NCBI RefSeq assembly: GCF_000526195.1
Contig: NZ_JAFP01000001.1
Coordinates: 310,001-374,000, forward strand
Source: Hippea sp. KM1
GTDB lineage: Bacteria; Campylobacterota_A; Desulfurellia; Desulfurellales; Hippeaceae
Direction of reading: 5' to 3'
DNA: 64,000 nucleotides
Part shown: positions 61,360 through 64,000 of the stretch, in pieces
How the letters are laid out: every line of letters starts with the position of its first letter
Position numbering within the stretch: position 1 is the stretch's first letter
The notes under the pieces: generated by a model
Database searches by the model: none
What the model saw: the letters and a program-made list of their open reading frames with translations, nothing else
What the model was told of the DNA's origin: nothing
Program-made: the position numbers and the translations under genes

Positions 61360-62349
61360 ATGAGTTATGAAAATGAATTGGTTATTTTTGAAGATAAGGA
61401 TAAAAAGATTGAAGTTCAGCTGAAAGAGGAGACGATTTGGCTGAGTCTTAATCAAATTGCTTACTTGTTTGATGTTCAAAAAGCAGCGATATCAAAACAT
61501 ATTAGAAATATTTTTAAATCAGGAGAGTTAGAACCTGATTCAACTGTTTCCAAAATGGAAACAGTTCAAAATGAAGGTACACGAAAAGTAAAAAGACAAA
61601 TTACTTATTATAACCTTGATGTAATCATAGCTGTCGGTTACCGCGTTAATTCTAAAAAAGCAACTCAGTTTAGAATCTGGGCAACTAATGTTTTGAAAAA
61701 TTACTTAATAAAAGGGTATGCAATAAATGAAAAAAGGCTTACCAAAGAAAAATTAAAAGAACTTGAGAGTACAATAAAGTTTATAAAAGATAATATAAAC
61801 ACACCTTCCCTTACTGCAAAAGAAGCAAAAGGTTTGCTTGAAATTATAGAAAAATATGCTTTAGTCTGGAAATGGATTGAAGAATATGACACAGGAAAGA
61901 TTGAGACTAAAATCACAAGAAAAGAGAGAAAAAAGATAAGTTATGAGGAAGCAAAATCCGCAGTAAAAGAGCTAAAAGAATATCTTATAAAAAGAAATGA
62001 AGCTTCGGAAATTTTTGGAATAGAAAGAGACAGAGGACTTTTTAAAAGCGCACTAAACACAATTTACCAGAGTTTTGGTGGTAAAGAGCTCTATCCTTCT
62101 TTTGAAGAAAAGGCGTCAAATCTGCTTTATTTAATAATAAAAAATCATCCATTTGTTGATGGAAACAAAAGAATTGGAGCGCTTCTATTTTTACAATTTT
62201 TATATGAGAACCTATCCCAAGAAGAACTTTTCACCAAATTTAACAGCAATACTTTGACAGCTATTTGCTATCTTGTAGCGGCAAGTCCGCCAGAGCAGAA
62301 AGAACAGTTAGTAAAATTGATAATGAATTTTATATCTTTTGAAGGATAA
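61360..62349 (+). CDS. RhuM-Fic protein, intact, between hsdM and hsdS
   Basis: A 329-residue protein: RhuM domain (LSLNQIAYLFDVQKAAISKHI, YNLDVIIAVGYRVNSKKATQF), a helical region (about 175-250: KISYEEAKSAVKELKEYLIK, FGIERDRGLFKSALNTIYQ) and Fic/Doc C-terminus with HPFVDGNKRIGALLF. HxFx(D)GNKR is the Doc-type catalytic loop. Its place inside a type I RM operon is a recurrent one for RhuM/Fic genes and suggests an accessory or guard role; no antitoxin is seen beside it. Reading ATG 61360, 3 bp after the hsdM stop. Confidence 0.88.
   Translation: MSYENELVIFEDKDKKIEVQLKEETIWLSLNQIAYLFDVQKAAISKHIRNIFKSGELEPDSTVSKMETVQNEGTRKVKRQITYYNLDVIIAVGYRVNSKKATQFRIWATNVLKNYLIKGYAINEKRLTKEKLKELESTIKFIKDNINTPSLTAKEAKGLLEIIEKYALVWKWIEEYDTGKIETKITRKERKKISYEEAKSAVKELKEYLIKRNEASEIFGIERDRGLFKSALNTIYQSFGGKELYPSFEEKASNLLYLIIKNHPFVDGNKRIGALLFLQFLYENLSQEELFTKFNSNTLTAICYLVAASPPEQKEQLVKLIMNFISFEG
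61542..61566. repeat. Perfect inverted repeat inside the intact RhuM-Fic gene
   Basis: AACTGTTTCCA (61542-61552), AAA, TGGAAACAGTT (61556-61566), encoding STVSKMETVQ. It matches position and span of the repeat at 48347-48371 in the paralogue while differing in sequence on both arms. Confidence 0.85.
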
Positions 62350-62391
62350 AAAGAAAGGATGAAGGATTAAATGTGAAACGGAGGACTTTTG

Positions 62392-63017
62392 ATGAGTGAG
62401 AAAATACCTGAAGGGTGGAAAAAGGTAAAGTTAGGGGAAGTTTTGAATTTTGGTAATGGTAAAGTGCGCCCAAAGACAATGGGTAATATCCCAATATATG
62501 GAGGAAATGGTATATTAGGATATTGCGATAAGTATAATTATGAAGGAGAAACAATCATTATTGGTCGGGTTGGTGCTTATTGTGGGTCAGTTTATTTTGA
62601 AGATAGACCAATTTGGATTTCTGATAATGCTCTTGCTGCAAAATCAAAAGCTGGAAATAATGCTAAGTTCATATATTATTTCTTAAAAAATTTAGATTTA
62701 AATCAATTTGCATTAGGATCAAGCCATCCACTAATTACTCAAACACTATTAAACTCAATTGAGGTTGAAATTTGCATGGATATAAAAGAGCAAAAGGCGA
62801 TTGCAGGAGTCCTTTCGTCTCTTGATAATAAAATAGACCTGCTCCACCGCCAGAACAAAACATTAGAACAAATGGCAGAAATACTTTTTAGACAGTGGTT
62901 TATAGAACCTTGTAAAAATGGATTACCTGAAGGTTGGAAAGAAAAAACTTTTATTGATTTTATAGAAAAAACTTTGGGTGGAGATTGGGGGAAAGAAAAA
63001 ATAGAAAATGATTATAC
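62392..63017 (+). pseudogene. hsdS: HsdS (type I specificity subunit), truncated by a second insertion element
   Basis: First target recognition domain (PEGWKKVKLGEVLNFGNGKV, GRVGAYCGSVYF, LGSSHPLITQTLLNSIEV) and the conserved spacer helix (KEQKAIAGVLSSLDNKIDLL, NKTLEQMAEILFRQWFIE), then the start of the second domain (LPEGWKEKTFIDFIEKTLGG). After KIENDY the sequence enters the IS end and stops at 63054. Normal HsdS has about 400 residues, so the second recognition domain is lost. GGAGG at 62380-62384 supports ATG 62392. Confidence 0.88.
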
Positions 63018-64000
63018 CCCTCATTCCGCACCTCTCCCTCCATTTATACCATAAAACCCCATATAAGTTCCACCCAACAGCTCCAGTATTAGCCTATGCT
63101 TATCTTCCAACCCAACAATTTGTTCTTGGTTGTTTAGAATAAGTAGGTGTATGGCAAAGAAGTTCTCAAACACCCACCTTGCTGTTGGGTTCTGAATGGG
63201 TTTCCCAAGCTGATTGGGAAAGGTCTTGTTTTTATTCTTAAGCTCACTTCTTATTCTGTATTCCAAGGCAGCATATACAAGTAAGGATATAGTCATTATC
63301 ATAAGCATTGCTTCAATGCGTTTTGGATTTTTCAAAAACATGGCATCACTTAGAAACTCCGGTGATTTTAGAAACCTAAAGCCCCTTTCTATCCTCTGTT
63401 GTGATTTGTACTCATCAAGCAGTTCTTTTTCTGATAGTTTCATGTCATTGGTTGCAAGGATAAAAAGACCACTCTTTTGGTTCTGCTTCTGTTCTATGTA
63501 CCCTTTGTTTGGTTTGGTATCTATAACCCAGTAGTATTCATAGTAATCCGGTTTGGCATCCGATTTTGGTCTTCCTTTTGTCTTGTATTTGGGCTTTGAT
63601 ATGAGTTTAGCTTCTGTTATGGTTAGGCACTCTAACTTACTTGTTTTTTCTTTAAGTACCTCTTTTGCGTCAGCTTCGCAGAAAAATCTTCTCCTCTGCA
63701 GTTTCTCAATGAGTTTCATTTCCTGTTTTTCTTTTTCTTGATACTCTCTCTTTATCGTTTTATCCATTTTTGATTTAGCATAGCTGCTTTTATACAGAAC
63801 CCATTTCTGTCTCATTCCCTCATAATCTACTATATATGGGATAGCTTGATAGTTCTCATCAAGCTGGATAAATTCCCCTTCATTGTGGTTTCTGAGTATC
63901 TCTTTTGCCTTCTTCAGTTTTGATGGAACCCTTGAGATGAAAAGCATACCGTTCTTTTTAAACTCCTTCATTGTTTTAGAGCTAAAGAGAGCAGCATCGG
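63015..64000 (-). mobile_element. Second insertion sequence (IS4-superfamily, IS1634-like), incomplete at right edge
   Basis: From about 63015 the hsdS coding pattern ends and CCCCTCATTCCGCACC begins, followed by a transposase on the opposite strand. The other end, inverted repeats and target duplication lie beyond the window, so the exact boundary is not fixed. Confidence 0.8.
63021..64000 (-). CDS. DDE transposase (IS1634-like), partial at its 5' end
   Basis: The frame is open to the right edge and reads DAALFSSKTMKEFKKNGML, then FISRVPSKLKKAKEI, the region after the first catalytic Asp (ADAAL type). Further on: KPDYYEYYWVIDT, GLFILATNDMKLSEKELLDE and YKSQQRIERGFRFLKSPEFL with the catalytic Glu (YxxxxxIERGFRxLK). 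It ends GFYGINGGRGAE. The N-terminal part is outside the window; the visible part is intact. An internal ATG at 63971 is not the true start. Confidence 0.88.
   Translation of the reverse strand, partial: DAALFSSKTMKEFKKNGMLFISRVPSKLKKAKEILRNHNEGEFIQLDENYQAIPYIVDYEGMRQKWVLYKSSYAKSKMDKTIKREYQEKEKQEMKLIEKLQRRRFFCEADAKEVLKEKTSKLECLTITEAKLISKPKYKTKGRPKSDAKPDYYEYYWVIDTKPNKGYIEQKQNQKSGLFILATNDMKLSEKELLDEYKSQQRIERGFRFLKSPEFLSDAMFLKNPKRIEAMLMIMTISLLVYAALEYRIRSELKNKNKTFPNQLGKPIQNPTARWVFENFFAIHLLILNNQEQIVGLEDKHRLILELLGGTYMGFYGINGGRGAE

Overview
The window looks like chromosome of an anaerobic, probably thermophilic Gram-negative bacterium. Seen directly: arginine is written mostly AGA/AGG and isoleucine often ATA, genes are packed with 4-17 bp overlaps, and there are genes for Kdo (kdsB) and heptose (rfaE1, gmhA, rfaE2), hence an LPS outer membrane. 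The archaeal/Thermotoga-type split glutamate synthase, ferredoxins, moeA and an IspG with a Campylobacterota-like 'VNALGEAK' motif fit a Desulfurellaceae (Hippea-like) or related lineage; that placement is inference.

Layout. 1-13305 (+): one compressed run of 15 genes mixing isoprenoid, cell-wall and phospholipid genes (ispG, TPR, lytic transglycosylase, pgsA, ubiA-type), two PilZ proteins around the PII/GlnD nitrogen-sensing pair, LPS genes (rfaE1, kdsB), coaBC, hisD and an argA-like gene. 13343-18529: a sigma70-type promoter and a five-gene NAD(P)H/ferredoxin-type glutamate synthase operon. 18541-18713: 6S RNA, followed as in many bacteria by 5-formyl-THF cyclo-ligase, then rny and ymdB. 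21617-25284 (-): prmC, tilS, a flippase-like membrane protein and an EpmA-like synthetase. 25261-28299 (+): gmhA, rfaE2, Xer recombinase, MFS. 28292-31260 (-): YidE-type transporter and a diguanylate cyclase. 31371-33829 (+): argB with a two-component pair; then a ferredoxin, a 51-residue zinc-ribbon gene, a polar amino-acid ABC transporter and two molybdopterin genes (to 39146). 39153-42662 (-): ffh-rpsP-khpA-trmD-rplS-yraN without rimM. 42727-45722 (-): thioesterase and a PP2C/RsbW/STAS partner-switch module.

45780-49093 is an accessory strip: four copies of a short palindromic repeat separate a Tat-exported protein interrupted by an amber codon, hicBA, a RhuM-Fic gene with an internal deletion, and the remains of a DUF6364/PIN toxin-antitoxin operon. 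49094-58199 (-) is a six-gene operon with a LuxC-PaaK fusion, LuxE, two more PaaK-like adenylating enzymes, an MFS exporter and an RsbW-like/GNAT fusion, read from a promoter whose predicted start falls on a 28-bp palindrome. It resembles no pathway I can name: it has the bioluminescence fatty-acid reductase parts without luciferase, and is my best candidate for an undescribed system.

58437-64000 is a type I restriction-modification locus broken twice: an IS3-family element lies in hsdM and a second DDE element cuts hsdS, with an intact RhuM-Fic gene between them. This part and the Tat gene are visibly AT-richer than the core, consistent with horizontal acquisition.
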